Assembly: GCA_030655215.1 (NCBI GenBank)
Contig: JAURVZ010000086.1
Location: 62,001-126,000 of the forward strand
Direction: 5' to 3'
Length of the DNA: 64,000 bases
Source: Pseudolabrys sp.
Lineage (GTDB): Bacteria > Pseudomonadota > Alphaproteobacteria > Rhizobiales > Xanthobacteraceae
Shown here: positions 35,691-44,898 of the stretch, in pieces
Numbering within the stretch: position 1 is the first letter of the stretch
Layout of the letters: every line of letters starts with the position of its first letter
Made by a program: the position numbers and the translations under genes
The notes under the pieces: generated by a model
The model's database searches: none
Told to the model about the DNA's origin: nothing
Seen by the model: the letters and a program-made list of their open reading frames with translations, nothing else

Positions 35691-38267
35691 ATGATGATGG
35701 TTCGCCGTCCTGTTCTCGCTGTCGCCGCCTTCGCCGCGCTGCTCGCACTGTCCGGCTGCGGCAACGAGCCGGCGCCGGGGACGGTTCAGGACGAAGCCGC
35801 CGCCAATGGCCGCGATGCGGCCAGTTTTCCTGCTGCCAATGAAGATTATTTCGCCGATATGGATGGCGGCTACAAGCGCGCCAGCGATCCTAGCGTCGTG
35901 CTCAACGAACATGAAGTGAAAGGCCGCAATAACTGGAATGTCTGGACCGGCGGCAATGACCGCTTCTGGGACTACATGGCCAACAACACGTTTGGTGCCT
36001 TCGACCTGCTCAAGATCATCTCGTCGTCGCCGCGCATTGGCTTCTGCAAGGGTCCGGACGGCAAGGACAATGCCTATTCGGACTACGCCTCGCTGAGCGA
36101 GCAGCAATGCAAGGACCAGAAATTTACCTGGTTCACGCCGAACCGCAGCAACCGCTTCAGCTGGTACGGCCTGATCAACGAGCCGTGCTTCACGCAAGCC
36201 ACCAAGCCGGACAAATACGGCCTCTGGCTCGATATCCGCAATGGCACCGGCGAGGGTTGCGACAAGCCCGATCCCTTTGCCGACGAGAAGAAATATCCGG
36301 GCGTCAAATTCGGCGCGCGCGGCAAGAACATGCCGGTCGGTTCGTTCTATGGCGAGCCGACCGGCGTCGTCGGCCTGCGCCTGTTTCCCAACCCTGCGTT
36401 CGATGAGGCGGCGGAAAAGAAGTGGCTCGACGCCATCGCCAAGAACCAGGACGCCTATTACAGCGATCCGAAATTCTACAACAACAAGGACGTCATCCGG
36501 CCCTATCGCGTCGGCATGTCCTGCGGCTTCTGCCATGTCGGACCAGCGCCGACCAATGCGCCGAAGGATCCGGAAAATCCGCAATGGGCCAACCTGAATT
36601 CAAATCCCGGCGCGCAGTATTTCTGGGTTGACCGCATCTTCATCTGGAATCCGGTCGATGTGAAATCGAACTTCATCTTCCAGCTCTTCCACACGTCGCA
36701 GCCGGGCGCGCTCGATACGTCCTTCGTGTCGACCGACAACATCAACAATCCGCGCACCATGAATGCGGTGTACAGCCTCGGCGCGCGCCTGAAGGCGGGT
36801 GAGGCGTGGAAAGAGAAGCTCGCCGGTGGCGGGCTGAACAACAAGCAGTTCCAGGATTACCCGCAGACCAAGGTGGCGACGCAGCCATTCCATCCACCCG
36901 GCCTGTTCACGCCGAAGGACACGGTCTACACACCGCGCGTTCTCAAGGACGGCTCGGATTCGGTCGGCGCGCTCGGTGCGCTCAACCGCGTCTATCTGAA
37001 CATCGGCCTGTTCAGCGAAGAGTGGTTGCTGCACTTCAATCCGCTGGTCGGCGGCAAGCGCATCACGCCGATCCCGATCGCCACCAACGAGAAGAATTCA
37101 TCGTACTGGAAAGCGACCGAGAACCAGACCGCGGACCTGGCGCTGTTCTTCCTCAAGACCGGCAGGCCCGACAAACTCTCGGATACGCCAGAGGGCAAAG
37201 CCAGCCCGCCCGATGCGGCCAAGCTCGACCGCGGCAAGACTGTGTTCGCGGAAAATTGCGCGCGCTGCCATTCATCGAAGCAGCCGGCCAATGTCTGCCT
37301 CGCCGGTCAGCCCTGCACCAGCGGCCACATCGTCGAGAACACCGGCGAGTATTTCGAGTGGATGCGCAATGAGGTGAAGAAACCGGACTTCCTCGACAAC
37401 AACTTCCTGTCGACCGACCGCCGCGTTTCGATCCAGGAAATCGGCATCAATGCCTGCTCGCCTTTGGCGACCAATGCCATTCGCGACAACATCTGGGACA
37501 ACTTCTCGTCCGAGACCTACAAGACGCTGCCGGCGACCGGCAAGGTGACGTTCTACAATCCAATCGACGGCACGCCGTTCGATTACGACATGCCGGGTGG
37601 TGGCCGTGGCTATGTGCGGCCGGCGTCGCTGACCAGCATCTGGACCTCGGCGCCATTCCTGCAAAACAATTCGGTCGGCGATTTCAATGGCGATCCATCT
37701 GTCGATGGCCGGCTGAAAGCGTTCAACCAGGCCATCGAGCAGATGCTGTGGCCGGAGAAGCGCGCCAAGGATCCGTTCATCGGCGGGCAGGTGTCGGGCC
37801 CAAGTCATATCCTGCGCACCACGGGGACGAGCTATCTGAAAGTCCCGGCCGGTTATCTGCCCGGCGATCTTTCAACCATCGCCGGCAATTGGGGCGCCTG
37901 GCTGCATTATCTGGCGCCGTGGCTGTTCACCGACATTGGTGACATCGAGATCGGTCCAATTCCGAAAGGAACGCCGGTCAATTTGCTCGCCAACCTCAAC
38001 CCGCTGTCGGAAAGCACCGACCTGAAAGCCCGCGCCGCGCACACCAAGCAGCTTGTCGATCTGGTGTTCAAGCTGAAGAAAGACCTGAAGTCGTTGCCGC
38101 CGAACGCGACCGACGCGCAGGCGACAAAAGTCTTCGTCAAGCGCGTGCCGGAATTGCTGGCGCTCAACAAGTGTCCCGACTTCATCGTCAACAAGGGACA
38201 CTACTTCGGCAGCAACCTGGCAGACGAAGACAAGCGCTCGCTGATCGAGTTCCTGAAAACCATGTAA
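35691..38267 (+). CDS. Di-heme c-type cytochrome lipoprotein
   Basis: An 858-residue exported protein. A lipoprotein signal ends at Cys23 in LLALSGCGN. Two heme c sites are present: CGFCH (Cys278-His282) and CARCH (Cys523-His527), about 245 residues apart. The rest has many aromatic and asparagine residues, and the family is not recognised with certainty. Two hemes at this spacing in a large exported protein recall RoxA/RoxB rubber oxygenases and MauG/peroxidase relatives. ATG 35691 follows GGGGGATGCG; an ATG at 35679 is possible. The stop is 15 bases before the GMC-fusion gene, so the two are surely co-transcribed. A role as periplasmic electron acceptor or oxygenase is inferred. Confidence 0.85.
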   Translation: MMMVRRPVLAVAAFAALLALSGCGNEPAPGTVQDEAAANGRDAASFPAANEDYFADMDGGYKRASDPSVVLNEHEVKGRNNWNVWTGGNDRFWDYMANNTFGAFDLLKIISSSPRIGFCKGPDGKDNAYSDYASLSEQQCKDQKFTWFTPNRSNRFSWYGLINEPCFTQATKPDKYGLWLDIRNGTGEGCDKPDPFADEKKYPGVKFGARGKNMPVGSFYGEPTGVVGLRLFPNPAFDEAAEKKWLDAIAKNQDAYYSDPKFYNNKDVIRPYRVGMSCGFCHVGPAPTNAPKDPENPQWANLNSNPGAQYFWVDRIFIWNPVDVKSNFIFQLFHTSQPGALDTSFVSTDNINNPRTMNAVYSLGARLKAGEAWKEKLAGGGLNNKQFQDYPQTKVATQPFHPPGLFTPKDTVYTPRVLKDGSDSVGALGALNRVYLNIGLFSEEWLLHFNPLVGGKRITPIPIATNEKNSSYWKATENQTADLALFFLKTGRPDKLSDTPEGKASPPDAAKLDRGKTVFAENCARCHSSKQPANVCLAGQPCTSGHIVENTGEYFEWMRNEVKKPDFLDNNFLSTDRRVSIQEIGINACSPLATNAIRDNIWDNFSSETYKTLPATGKVTFYNPIDGTPFDYDMPGGGRGYVRPASLTSIWTSAPFLQNNSVGDFNGDPSVDGRLKAFNQAIEQMLWPEKRAKDPFIGGQVSGPSHILRTTGTSYLKVPAGYLPGDLSTIAGNWGAWLHYLAPWLFTDIGDIEIGPIPKGTPVNLLANLNPLSESTDLKARAAHTKQLVDLVFKLKKDLKSLPPNATDAQATKVFVKRVPELLALNKCPDFIVNKGHYFGSNLADEDKRSLIEFLKTM

Positions 38268-38282
38268 CTCAAGGAGAGGTCG

Positions 38283-41200
38283 GTGAGCGCGCAATCGCCT
38301 GGTTACGACTATATCGTTGTCGGCTCCGGCGCGGGCGGTGGCGTCGTCGCCGCGCGTCTGGCCGAGGCCGGGCACACTGTGCTGCTGCTGGAAGCCGGCG
38401 GCGATCCGAAAATGCTGCAAGGCGACGGGCCGGTGAGCAAGGACCGCTTGCCCGCCGATTACGAGGTGCCGTCGTTCCAGGCGATGGCGGCGGAAAACGA
38501 AGCGATGAAGTGGGACTTCTTCGTCCGCCATTACGCCGACGACGCGCAGCAGGAGCGCGACGATAAATTCGTCAAGGCGGAGAACGGCGTGCTTTATCCA
38601 CGCGCCGGCACGCTCGGCGGCTGCACTGCGCATAACGCCATGATCATGGTGTATCCGAATAATGAGGACTGGAACCATGTCGCGCAGCTGATGGACGATG
38701 ACTCGTGGTCGGCAAGCGCCATGCGTCGCTATTTCCAGCGGCTGGAAGACTGCAACCATCGTTTCTTCCTGCGCTGGCTCTACAAGCTGACGCGCATCAA
38801 TCCGAGCCGGCATGGTTTCTCCGGCTGGCTTTCGACCGAGAAGGCAATTCCGAAATCGGCGCTGAAGGATCACGAACTGGTCAACATCATCGAGAAGTCG
38901 GTGTGGACCACGTTCTGGAATCTGTCCGGGATTTGGGATCGCATTACCTGGTTCTTCAAGGGGAAGGGCGATCCGAATGACTGGCGGCTGGTGAAGAAGA
39001 ACGCCTTCGGCGTGCACTATCCGCCGCTGTGCACGCGCAACCACGCGCGCAACGGCACGCGCGAATTCCTCCTCGATGTGGCGCGCCGTTATCCCGAACG
39101 GCTGAAGATCGAACTCAACGCGCTGGCGACCGAAGTGCTGTTCGACGAGCGCAACTGCGCCATTGGCGTTGCCTATCTGAAAGGCGCCAAGCTTTATCGT
39201 GCGGCCTGGCAACCTTCGACGGCGCCCGGCACGCCGGCCAAGGCTTATTGCGGGCACGAGGTTATTCTCGCCGGCGGCGCCTTCAACACGCCGCAACTGC
39301 TGATGCTGTCCGGCATTGGGCCGAAGGCGGATCTCGAAGCGCTCGGCATCAAGACCCGCGTCAATCTGCAAGGCGTCGGCAAGAACCTGCAGGACCGCTA
39401 CGAGGTCGGCGTCGTCAACCGGCTGAAGAAGCCATGGTCGGTGCTGAAGGACGCCACTTTCACAACCAGCGATCCGCAATACGGCCACTGGAATAAATGG
39501 TGGCGCAAGGGCGTCTACACCACCAATGGCGCCGCCATCGCCATCATCAACCGCTCGCAAGCGTCGCGGCCGGTGCCGGACCTGTTTCTGTTCGCGCTGC
39601 TCGGCAAGTTCAAAGGCTATTTCCCCGGTTTCTCGAAAGTGGTCGCCGACAATCTCAATGTGCTGACCTGGTGCATTCTGAAGGCGCACACCGAGAACCA
39701 CGGCGGCACCGTCAAGCTGCGATCAACAGACCCGCTCGATCCGCCGGCGATCAACTTTCATTATTTCCAGGAGGGCACCGACAAGGACGGCGAGGACCTC
39801 GACTCGGTGGTCGATGGCATCCAGTTCATCCGCACGCTGACCAAGCCGATTGCCGATTTCATCGAAGAGGAGGAACTGCCGGGCAAGGCGCTGCAAACGC
39901 GCGAGCAGCTCGGCCAGTTCGTCAAGGACAATGCCTGGGGCCATCACGCTTCGTGCACCTGCGCCATCGGTCCACGCAGCGATCCGCAGGCGGTGCTCGA
40001 TTCGAACTTCCGCGTTTATGGCACCAGCAATCTGCGCGTGGTCGATGCGTCGGCGTTTCCGAAGATACCGGGCATGTTCATTGTCTCGGCTGTCTACATG
40101 ATTGCCGAGAAGGCGGCCGACGCGATCCTCACCGCCGCCGGCCACGGCACGCTGAACAAATGCATCTATGGCGAGGGCTTCTGGTGCAAGCTGCGCCGCG
40201 CCTTGTGCCGCGCCGCCGATGGCATCGCCGCCGTGTGGGCGTTCCTGGCGCCGGCGATCACGGCGTTGCTCGGTGTTGTTGGCGCGGTGGCGGCGGTGCT
40301 GGCGGTGATCGTGCTGGCCAGCTGGTTCTGGTTTGAAGTACCGCCAACAGTGCCCAATGCCAATAAGGAGCAGCGGGCGATCGGCAATCTGGTGACGCTC
40401 GCGGTTGCCGAGCAGCAGGCGCTTGACAAGGCGCGCGGCGTGGCGGCGCCGGCGGCCAATGCCTGCGTCAAGGCGAATGTCACGGTGAACCAGTATCTGC
40501 CGCCGCGGCTCAATGTCGGGTTTCTGGCCAGCGTGCCGAACGGCGAGCGCACCTACAAAGCCTGGGTGCGTTTCGCCAATGCGCGCGATACGCCCAGCGA
40601 TGACCGGAGGCGGGACTTTCGCAGCATGGCGGTCAAGCTGATCGGTGTCAGCGGCGAACGCAACCCGGTGGCGAATGACGAGGGCAATACGCAGGACCTG
40701 CTGTTCAACGGTCACGCCGCTTACTTCGCCGGCGATCCGCAGCAGCTTTACGGTTTCTATTCAGCCTGCGACAAAGGGGGCGGCTGCAGCTTTTTCAGGA
40801 ATGTGCACTTCGCCTGGCATGTCATCACCCATCCGCGCGGCGCCTATAATTTCTGGAAAGGCAGCAAGGCCTATCCGACATTGCAAAGCGTGGCGTGGTC
40901 GAGCGTCACACCGTTCGCGCTTGGCGACGCGCAGGTGAAATATGCGGCGACGCCGTGCGACCAGCAGGCGCAATATGGCAGGCGCGGCGATACGCCCTAT
41001 TATTTGCAGCAGCGATTGCAGGCGCGGCTCGATCCGGCCAACAACAATCATGTCTGCCTCGACCTGCGGGTGCAGGTGCGCAACGATCCGCCAAGCCAGC
41101 CGATCGACAATACGCTGGTGCCATGGGATGGCGATGTGACCGGATGGCAGCAGGTGGCGCGCATCGACATTTATCCGCAGGCGTTTACTTCGATGGCGCA

Positions 41201-41384
41201 GCAGCAGTTCTGCGAGCGGCTGGCCTACAATCCGTATCAGGGCCTCAAGGCGCATGCGCCGCTCGGCGGCATCAACCGCGCCCGCGGCGCCGTGTTGCCG
41301 GCCGTGCATGATGTGCGGCTGCAGGCGAATGGCTGGAAGCCGTTCGGCCCGAGTGAGGTGACGGGGAGCGAGGTGTTTAACTAA
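38283..41384 (+). CDS. GMC oxidoreductase fused through a membrane segment to a catalase-like domain
   Basis: A 1033-residue fusion. Residues 1 to about 620 are a GMC flavoenzyme: FAD motif [33 protein letters not shown], the GMC signature [17 protein letters not shown], and the active-site histidine region [12 protein letters not shown]. About residues 647-684 are uncharged and hydrophobic (one long or two short membrane helices). The remainder resembles catalase-like y4iL-type heme proteins ([29 protein letters not shown]), but Asn726 stands where the family has its distal histidine. It has several cysteines, which would suit the periplasm. GTG 38283 follows AAGGAGAGG. The GMC part would oxidise an alcohol; electrons could go to the cytochrome encoded just upstream. 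Confidence 0.88.
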   Translation: MSAQSPGYDYIVVGSGAGGGVVAARLAEAGHTVLLLEAGGDPKMLQGDGPVSKDRLPADYEVPSFQAMAAENEAMKWDFFVRHYADDAQQERDDKFVKAENGVLYPRAGTLGGCTAHNAMIMVYPNNEDWNHVAQLMDDDSWSASAMRRYFQRLEDCNHRFFLRWLYKLTRINPSRHGFSGWLSTEKAIPKSALKDHELVNIIEKSVWTTFWNLSGIWDRITWFFKGKGDPNDWRLVKKNAFGVHYPPLCTRNHARNGTREFLLDVARRYPERLKIELNALATEVLFDERNCAIGVAYLKGAKLYRAAWQPSTAPGTPAKAYCGHEVILAGGAFNTPQLLMLSGIGPKADLEALGIKTRVNLQGVGKNLQDRYEVGVVNRLKKPWSVLKDATFTTSDPQYGHWNKWWRKGVYTTNGAAIAIINRSQASRPVPDLFLFALLGKFKGYFPGFSKVVADNLNVLTWCILKAHTENHGGTVKLRSTDPLDPPAINFHYFQEGTDKDGEDLDSVVDGIQFIRTLTKPIADFIEEEELPGKALQTREQLGQFVKDNAWGHHASCTCAIGPRSDPQAVLDSNFRVYGTSNLRVVDASAFPKIPGMFIVSAVYMIAEKAADAILTAAGHGTLNKCIYGEGFWCKLRRALCRAADGIAAVWAFLAPAITALLGVVGAVAAVLAVIVLASWFWFEVPPTVPNANKEQRAIGNLVTLAVAEQQALDKARGVAAPAANACVKANVTVNQYLPPRLNVGFLASVPNGERTYKAWVRFANARDTPSDDRRRDFRSMAVKLIGVSGERNPVANDEGNTQDLLFNGHAAYFAGDPQQLYGFYSACDKGGGCSFFRNVHFAWHVITHPRGAYNFWKGSKAYPTLQSVAWSSVTPFALGDAQVKYAATPCDQQAQYGRRGDTPYYLQQRLQARLDPANNNHVCLDLRVQVRNDPPSQPIDNTLVPWDGDVTGWQQVARIDIYPQAFTSMAQQQFCERLAYNPYQGLKAHAPLGGINRARGAVLPAVHDVRLQANGWKPFGPSEVTGSEVFN

Positions 41385-42804
41385 ACTTCGCCCGCACCTT
41401 CAGCGCCTCGAATGCCGCATTCGACTCCGCCGCCACCTTCTCGAAATCCAGCCCGGTGAATTCGCGCTTGCGTAGCAGTACGCGGCCATCGGCGATGACC
41501 GTGTCGACATCGGCCGGCTGCGCCTGATGCACCAGCGCGTCATACGGATCGCCGATCTGCCGCATGTTCGGCGTGCCGGTCTTGACCAGGATAATATCGG
41601 CGCGCTTGCCCGGCGTCAGCGACCCGGTGTTGTCGGCAAGGCCGAGATCGACCGCGCCATCGATCGTCGCCATTTGCACCAGCCGCTTGGTGGTGAGGCT
41701 GTATTTGCCGGCATTGCGATGCCGGTTCAGCGTCTGCATCAGATGCATGCAGCCGAAGCAGTTGCAGCTGTCGGCGGTGACATTGTCGATCGACAGGCTG
41801 ACCTTGACGCCGGCTTGCAGGAGTTCTGACAATTGCGTCTCGCCGGTACGGCCGGCTTCGCCCACCGGTGAGATGCTATAGCGCACGTCCGCTTTCGCCA
41901 GCACCTCGAAATCGCCCGGCGCCAGATTGAGCGGGTGCACCAGCTGCACATCCTTGCCGAGCAGGTTGTTTGCGGCGAGCAACTGGATATTGGCGCTGCC
42001 ATTGGTATGCAGCGTGATGCCCATGCCGAGTTCGCGCGCCGCGCCCCATTCCTTCTTCGCCATGTCGGCATTGATGGCGCCGCGCGAGGCATTGGCCGCG
42101 TCGACATTGCGCGAGCAGATGCCGAGGCCGATCATCGGGTCGTTGCCGAGATCGCGCTTCATGCGTGCCCAGTCGGCGAGGTCCATCGGCTGGTCGTTCG
42201 GCATGCCCTGCGCCGGGCCGTAGGCGAAACGGCCGCGCAGGCCGCTGTCACGCATCGCCTTCACTTCGGCATCGGCATGTGCCGGGCTGCGCACATTGTG
42301 CGCCCAGTTATGCGTCGTGGTGACGCCGGCGGCGAGCGCTTCGGCCAGGCTGAGCCGCACGCTGTGATAGCTGTCGTCCGGCGTATAATGCGTGCCGACC
42401 GCGGCGGTGACCGGGAAATACGTCTTCTTCGGATCGTCGGCGCGCATCGCCGGCCGCAGAAACGTCGTCCAGTGATGCCAATGCGTGTCGATGAAGCCGG
42501 GCATGCAAATCATGCCCTTGCCGTCGATCACTTGCGCGCCCTGTGCCGCGACATTCGCCGCAACAGCAACAATTGCGCCCTCGCGCACATGCACATCGCC
42601 AACCGGGAAATCGCCGACAGCGGCGTCCATCGACAGCACATAGGCGCCGCGAATGACGAACTCGCCGCGCGCCGGCAATGATGCGGGCGCTGCAGCGCTT
42701 TGCGCATGCGTGCGGCTTGGCAAAATGGTTGCAGCGGCGAGGGCGGTGGTGCCGGCGAGTACGGTGCGGCGATCAATCGCCAGCGATTGCTTGTCCTTGG
42801 CCAT
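41377..42804 (-). CDS. Amidohydrolase / chlorohydrolase-type deaminase with Tat-like signal
   Basis: A 475-residue metal-dependent hydrolase of the TrzA/AtzA/cytosine-deaminase group. The metal motif GFIDTHWHHW, the middle histidine in GITLHTNGSA and the aspartate in SLSIDNVTAD are visible. The N-terminus (AIDRRTVLAGTTALAAATIL, ending near RTHAQSA) looks like a twin-arginine signal, unusual for this mostly cytoplasmic group. ATG 42804 follows GGGGGAAG; a start 63 bases upstream is unlikely. The stop overlaps the convergent GMC-fusion gene by 8 bases. The substrate is unknown. Confidence 0.9.
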   Translation of the reverse strand: MAKDKQSLAIDRRTVLAGTTALAAATILPSRTHAQSAAAPASLPARGEFVIRGAYVLSMDAAVGDFPVGDVHVREGAIVAVAANVAAQGAQVIDGKGMICMPGFIDTHWHHWTTFLRPAMRADDPKKTYFPVTAAVGTHYTPDDSYHSVRLSLAEALAAGVTTTHNWAHNVRSPAHADAEVKAMRDSGLRGRFAYGPAQGMPNDQPMDLADWARMKRDLGNDPMIGLGICSRNVDAANASRGAINADMAKKEWGAARELGMGITLHTNGSANIQLLAANNLLGKDVQLVHPLNLAPGDFEVLAKADVRYSISPVGEAGRTGETQLSELLQAGVKVSLSIDNVTADSCNCFGCMHLMQTLNRHRNAGKYSLTTKRLVQMATIDGAVDLGLADNTGSLTPGKRADIILVKTGTPNMRQIGDPYDALVHQAQPADVDTVIADGRVLLRKREFTGLDFEKVAAESNAAFEALKVRAKFS

Positions 42805-42864
42805 GTATCTTCCCCCGATGATTTGTATCGCCGGTTTTCCGGCTTGATGCGGCGACGCTAACGC

Positions 42865-42896
42865 CAAACGAATTCGCCGCGCAATTCATTTGCGCG
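42865..42896. promoter_or_regulatory. Possible operator pair upstream of the amidohydrolase gene
   Basis: A perfect inverted repeat CGCGCAA-TTCAT-TTGCGCG (42878-42896) sits 74 bases before the amidohydrolase start. Beside it, on the minus strand, is AATTCGTTTG (42865-42874). The same 10-mer occurs inside the dyad at 59621-59638. This suggests two sites for one regulator. Confidence 0.4.
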
Positions 42897-42948
42897 TGTT
42901 CGTTGCCCACTCTTGGCCCACAGTTTCAGAAGGAGAAAGCGGCGCGCC

Positions 42949-43437
42949 TTACTTCAGCATCACCGTATCGAATTCCGCCGGCAGCACGATCTCGAGCAAC
43001 TCGCAGTCGTCGGAATAGCCGAGCACGGTGTGCTTGATCTTCGGCGGTTGCAGCCAGCAGGCACCGGCATGGAAGGTGTGCTCGCCTTCGCCGTCGAATT
43101 CAGTCTTGTACCAGCCCTTGAGCACGTAGATCATCTGCAGCTCGACATCGTGGAAATGCGGCGTCGAGACATCTTTCGGCGTGAACGGCGGAATGAAGCG
43201 GATGACATGCGCCTGCACCATGCCGCCGGTCGCGGCCGCCAGGCCAAGGTCGCGGTACTTGGCATAAGTGCGCAGGCCCTGATCGAAGTCCGCCTCATTA
43301 TTTTGGCTGACGTGGAATTTCTGCTTGTGCAGCTTTTTGGCCCGCGTCTTGGATTTGACCGCGCCGCGCACGTTGCTTTTGCGCGCCGCCTTGCGCGGCT
43401 GGGCTTTCTTGCTTGCCTTCTTGCGTGCCTTGGCCAT
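42949..43437 (-). CDS. Cupin-domain protein with Lys/Arg-rich N-terminal tail
   Basis: A 162-residue protein. Residues 1 to about 45 are highly basic and alanine-rich (AKARKKASKKAQPRKAARKS). The rest is a single cupin barrel with metal-ligand pattern STPHFHDVELQMIYVLKGW and a second motif GACWLQPPKIKHTV. The tail resembles H1-like or nucleic-acid-binding tails; it is not a signal peptide. ATG 43437 after GGGGACA is chosen over an earlier start inside the neighbouring promoter. The function is unknown; small cupins often bind or isomerise metabolites. Confidence 0.85.
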   Translation of the reverse strand: MAKARKKASKKAQPRKAARKSNVRGAVKSKTRAKKLHKQKFHVSQNNEADFDQGLRTYAKYRDLGLAAATGGMVQAHVIRFIPPFTPKDVSTPHFHDVELQMIYVLKGWYKTEFDGEGEHTFHAGACWLQPPKIKHTVLGYSDDCELLEIVLPAEFDTVMLK

Positions 43438-43483
43438 TGATGTCCCCTGAATTTTCATCAATTTGACCACGACGGCCCTACGC

Positions 43484-43969
43484 ATGGAAGACGAAACCAA
43501 GCCCGCCATACGTATTTTTGTCGATGCCGACGCTTGTCCAGTCAAGAACGAGGTCTACCGGGTGGCCGAGCGCTACGGCCTGAAGGTGTTCGTCGTCGCC
43601 AATTCGTTCATGAATGTGCCGCGCTCAGACATGATCGAGCGGGTGATCGTGACGCAAGGCCCCGATGTCGCCGATGACTGGATTGTCGAGCGCGTCGGTG
43701 AGACCGACATCGTCATCACGTCCGACATTCCGCTGGCCGGACGAAGCGTGAAGAAGGGCGCCAGCGTTATGTCGCCGACCGGCAAGATGTTCGACAATGA
43801 CTCGATCGGCATGGCACTGGCGACACGCGACCTGATGACCGACTTGCGATCGGCCGGCGCCGTCACGCGCGGCCCGCCGCCTCTGAACCGGCAGGACATA
43901 TCGCGGTTCTTGTCGGCGCTGGATCTGGCGGTGGTAAGGGTGAAAAGGAAAATGGCGGGGCAGGCGTAG
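43484..43969 (+). CDS. YaiI/YqxD family protein (DUF188)
   Basis: A 161-residue protein of the UPF0178/DUF188 family. The N-terminal nuclease-like motif [18 protein letters not shown] and [20 protein letters not shown] are diagnostic, as are the conserved acidic residues [14 protein letters not shown]. The fold is related to PIN/NYN nucleases, but activity is not established for the family. ATG 43484 is 46 bases from the divergent cupin start. A long hairpin follows the stop. Confidence 0.93.
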   Translation: MEDETKPAIRIFVDADACPVKNEVYRVAERYGLKVFVVANSFMNVPRSDMIERVIVTQGPDVADDWIVERVGETDIVITSDIPLAGRSVKKGASVMSPTGKMFDNDSIGMALATRDLMTDLRSAGAVTRGPPPLNRQDISRFLSALDLAVVRVKRKMAGQA

Positions 43970-43983
43970 AGCGCCGCCTCACA

Positions 43984-44063
43984 CTCCGTTCGTTGCCGCG
44001 AAAGCGGGAACCTAGTTCTTTGGCTGAAGGACTGGGTCCCCGCTTTCGCGGGGACGAACGGAG
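43984..44063. repeat. Intergenic palindrome between convergent genes (family 1)
   Basis: An imperfect inverted repeat with arms of about 30 bases. The right arm core is CCCCGCTTTCGCGGGG and the left is CCGCGAAAGCGGG. It lies between the convergent DUF188 and pyrE genes, where it could end transcription in both directions. A related copy is at 49207-49298. Confidence 0.7.
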
Positions 44064-44086
44064 AGGGGTGACGCGTTCGCGAAATC

Positions 44087-44785
44087 TTACTCAGCCCCAC
44101 CCGTGGCGCCGCCATGCGCCTTCGACCAGCCGGCCGGATCGTCGATGAACTTCTCAACCTCGGACAGCATCTTCGGCTCGAACTTGTCCATCTTCTTGGC
44201 CACCGCCAGCACATCGCGCCAGGTGGTCAGCGCATGCAATGTGACGCCGAGATCCGAGAGGATCTTTTCGCCTTCCTTGTAAATATTATAGAAGAACACG
44301 ACGAAGCAGTGATCGCAGTGTCCGTCGGCGTCGCGGATCGCCTTGACGAAGTTGACCTTACTGCGGCCATCGGTGGCGAGATCTTCAACCAGCAGCACGC
44401 GCTGGCCCGGCAGAAGTTGGCCTTCGATCTGCGCGCCGCGGCCGAAGCCCTTCGGCTTCTTGCGCACATATTGCATTGGCAGGTGCATGCGGTCGGCGAC
44501 CCAGGCGGCGAAGGGAATGCCGGCTGTTTCGCCGCCGGCCACCGCGTCGATATTGGCGCGGCCAATGTCGCGGTCGATGGCGTTCATCGCGTAGCCCATG
44601 ATGGCAGAGCGCACATCCGGAAACGAGATCAGCCAGCGCGAGTCGTTATAGACCGGGCTCGCCCAGCCGCTGGTGAAGATGAAGGGCTTGTCGGTCATGA
44701 ACCGCACCGCGCCGGTGTCGAGATACATGCGCGCGGTCAGCTCGGCGATGGTCTTTTTGTCGAGGAAATGGGCTTCTGAACTCAT
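44087..44785 (-). CDS. pyrE: Orotate phosphoribosyltransferase
   Basis: A 232-residue cytoplasmic enzyme that joins orotate to PRPP in pyrimidine synthesis. The PRPP-binding loop is VLLVEDLATDGRSK. The N-terminal orotate region KPFIFTSGWASPVYNDSRW and the flexible-loop region YVRKKPKGFGRGAQIEG are also typical. ATG 44785 is chosen; the frame continues upstream into a palindromic repeat, which is not coding. It is the only plain housekeeping gene here. The hairpin upstream probably separates it from the deacetylase gene. Confidence 0.95.
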   Translation of the reverse strand: MSSEAHFLDKKTIAELTARMYLDTGAVRFMTDKPFIFTSGWASPVYNDSRWLISFPDVRSAIMGYAMNAIDRDIGRANIDAVAGGETAGIPFAAWVADRMHLPMQYVRKKPKGFGRGAQIEGQLLPGQRVLLVEDLATDGRSKVNFVKAIRDADGHCDHCFVVFFYNIYKEGEKILSDLGVTLHALTTWRDVLAVAKKMDKFEPKMLSEVEKFIDDPAGWSKAHGGATGGAE

Positions 44786-44804
44786 GACTGGGAAAGCCTC
44801 TCCA

Positions 44805-44890
44805 CCGTCATGCCCGGACTTGTTCCGGGCATCCACGTCTTTCGTCGATAAACAAGACGTGGATGGCCGGGTCAAGCCCGGCCATGACGG
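44805..44890. repeat. Intergenic palindrome upstream of pyrE (family 2)
   Basis: Two 37-base arms (44805-44841 and 44854-44890) pair almost fully. Each arm also has its own small stem (GCCCGGACTTGTTCCGGGC and GGCCGGGTCAAGCCCGGCC), so a cruciform is possible. This type of CCGTCATGCCCGG element is common between genes in Bradyrhizobium-like genomes. It separates pyrE from the deacetylase gene. Confidence 0.75.
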
Positions 44891-44898
44891 CGTGTGGA

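Noticed and set aside
37872-39701. A 609-residue minus-strand open frame
   Set aside because: It covers the cytochrome-GMC junction in antisense. The plus-strand frames carry the heme and FAD motifs.
44786-44875. N-terminal extension of PyrE
   Set aside because: It is translated from the palindromic repeat upstream, and PyrE homologues start at the chosen ATG.
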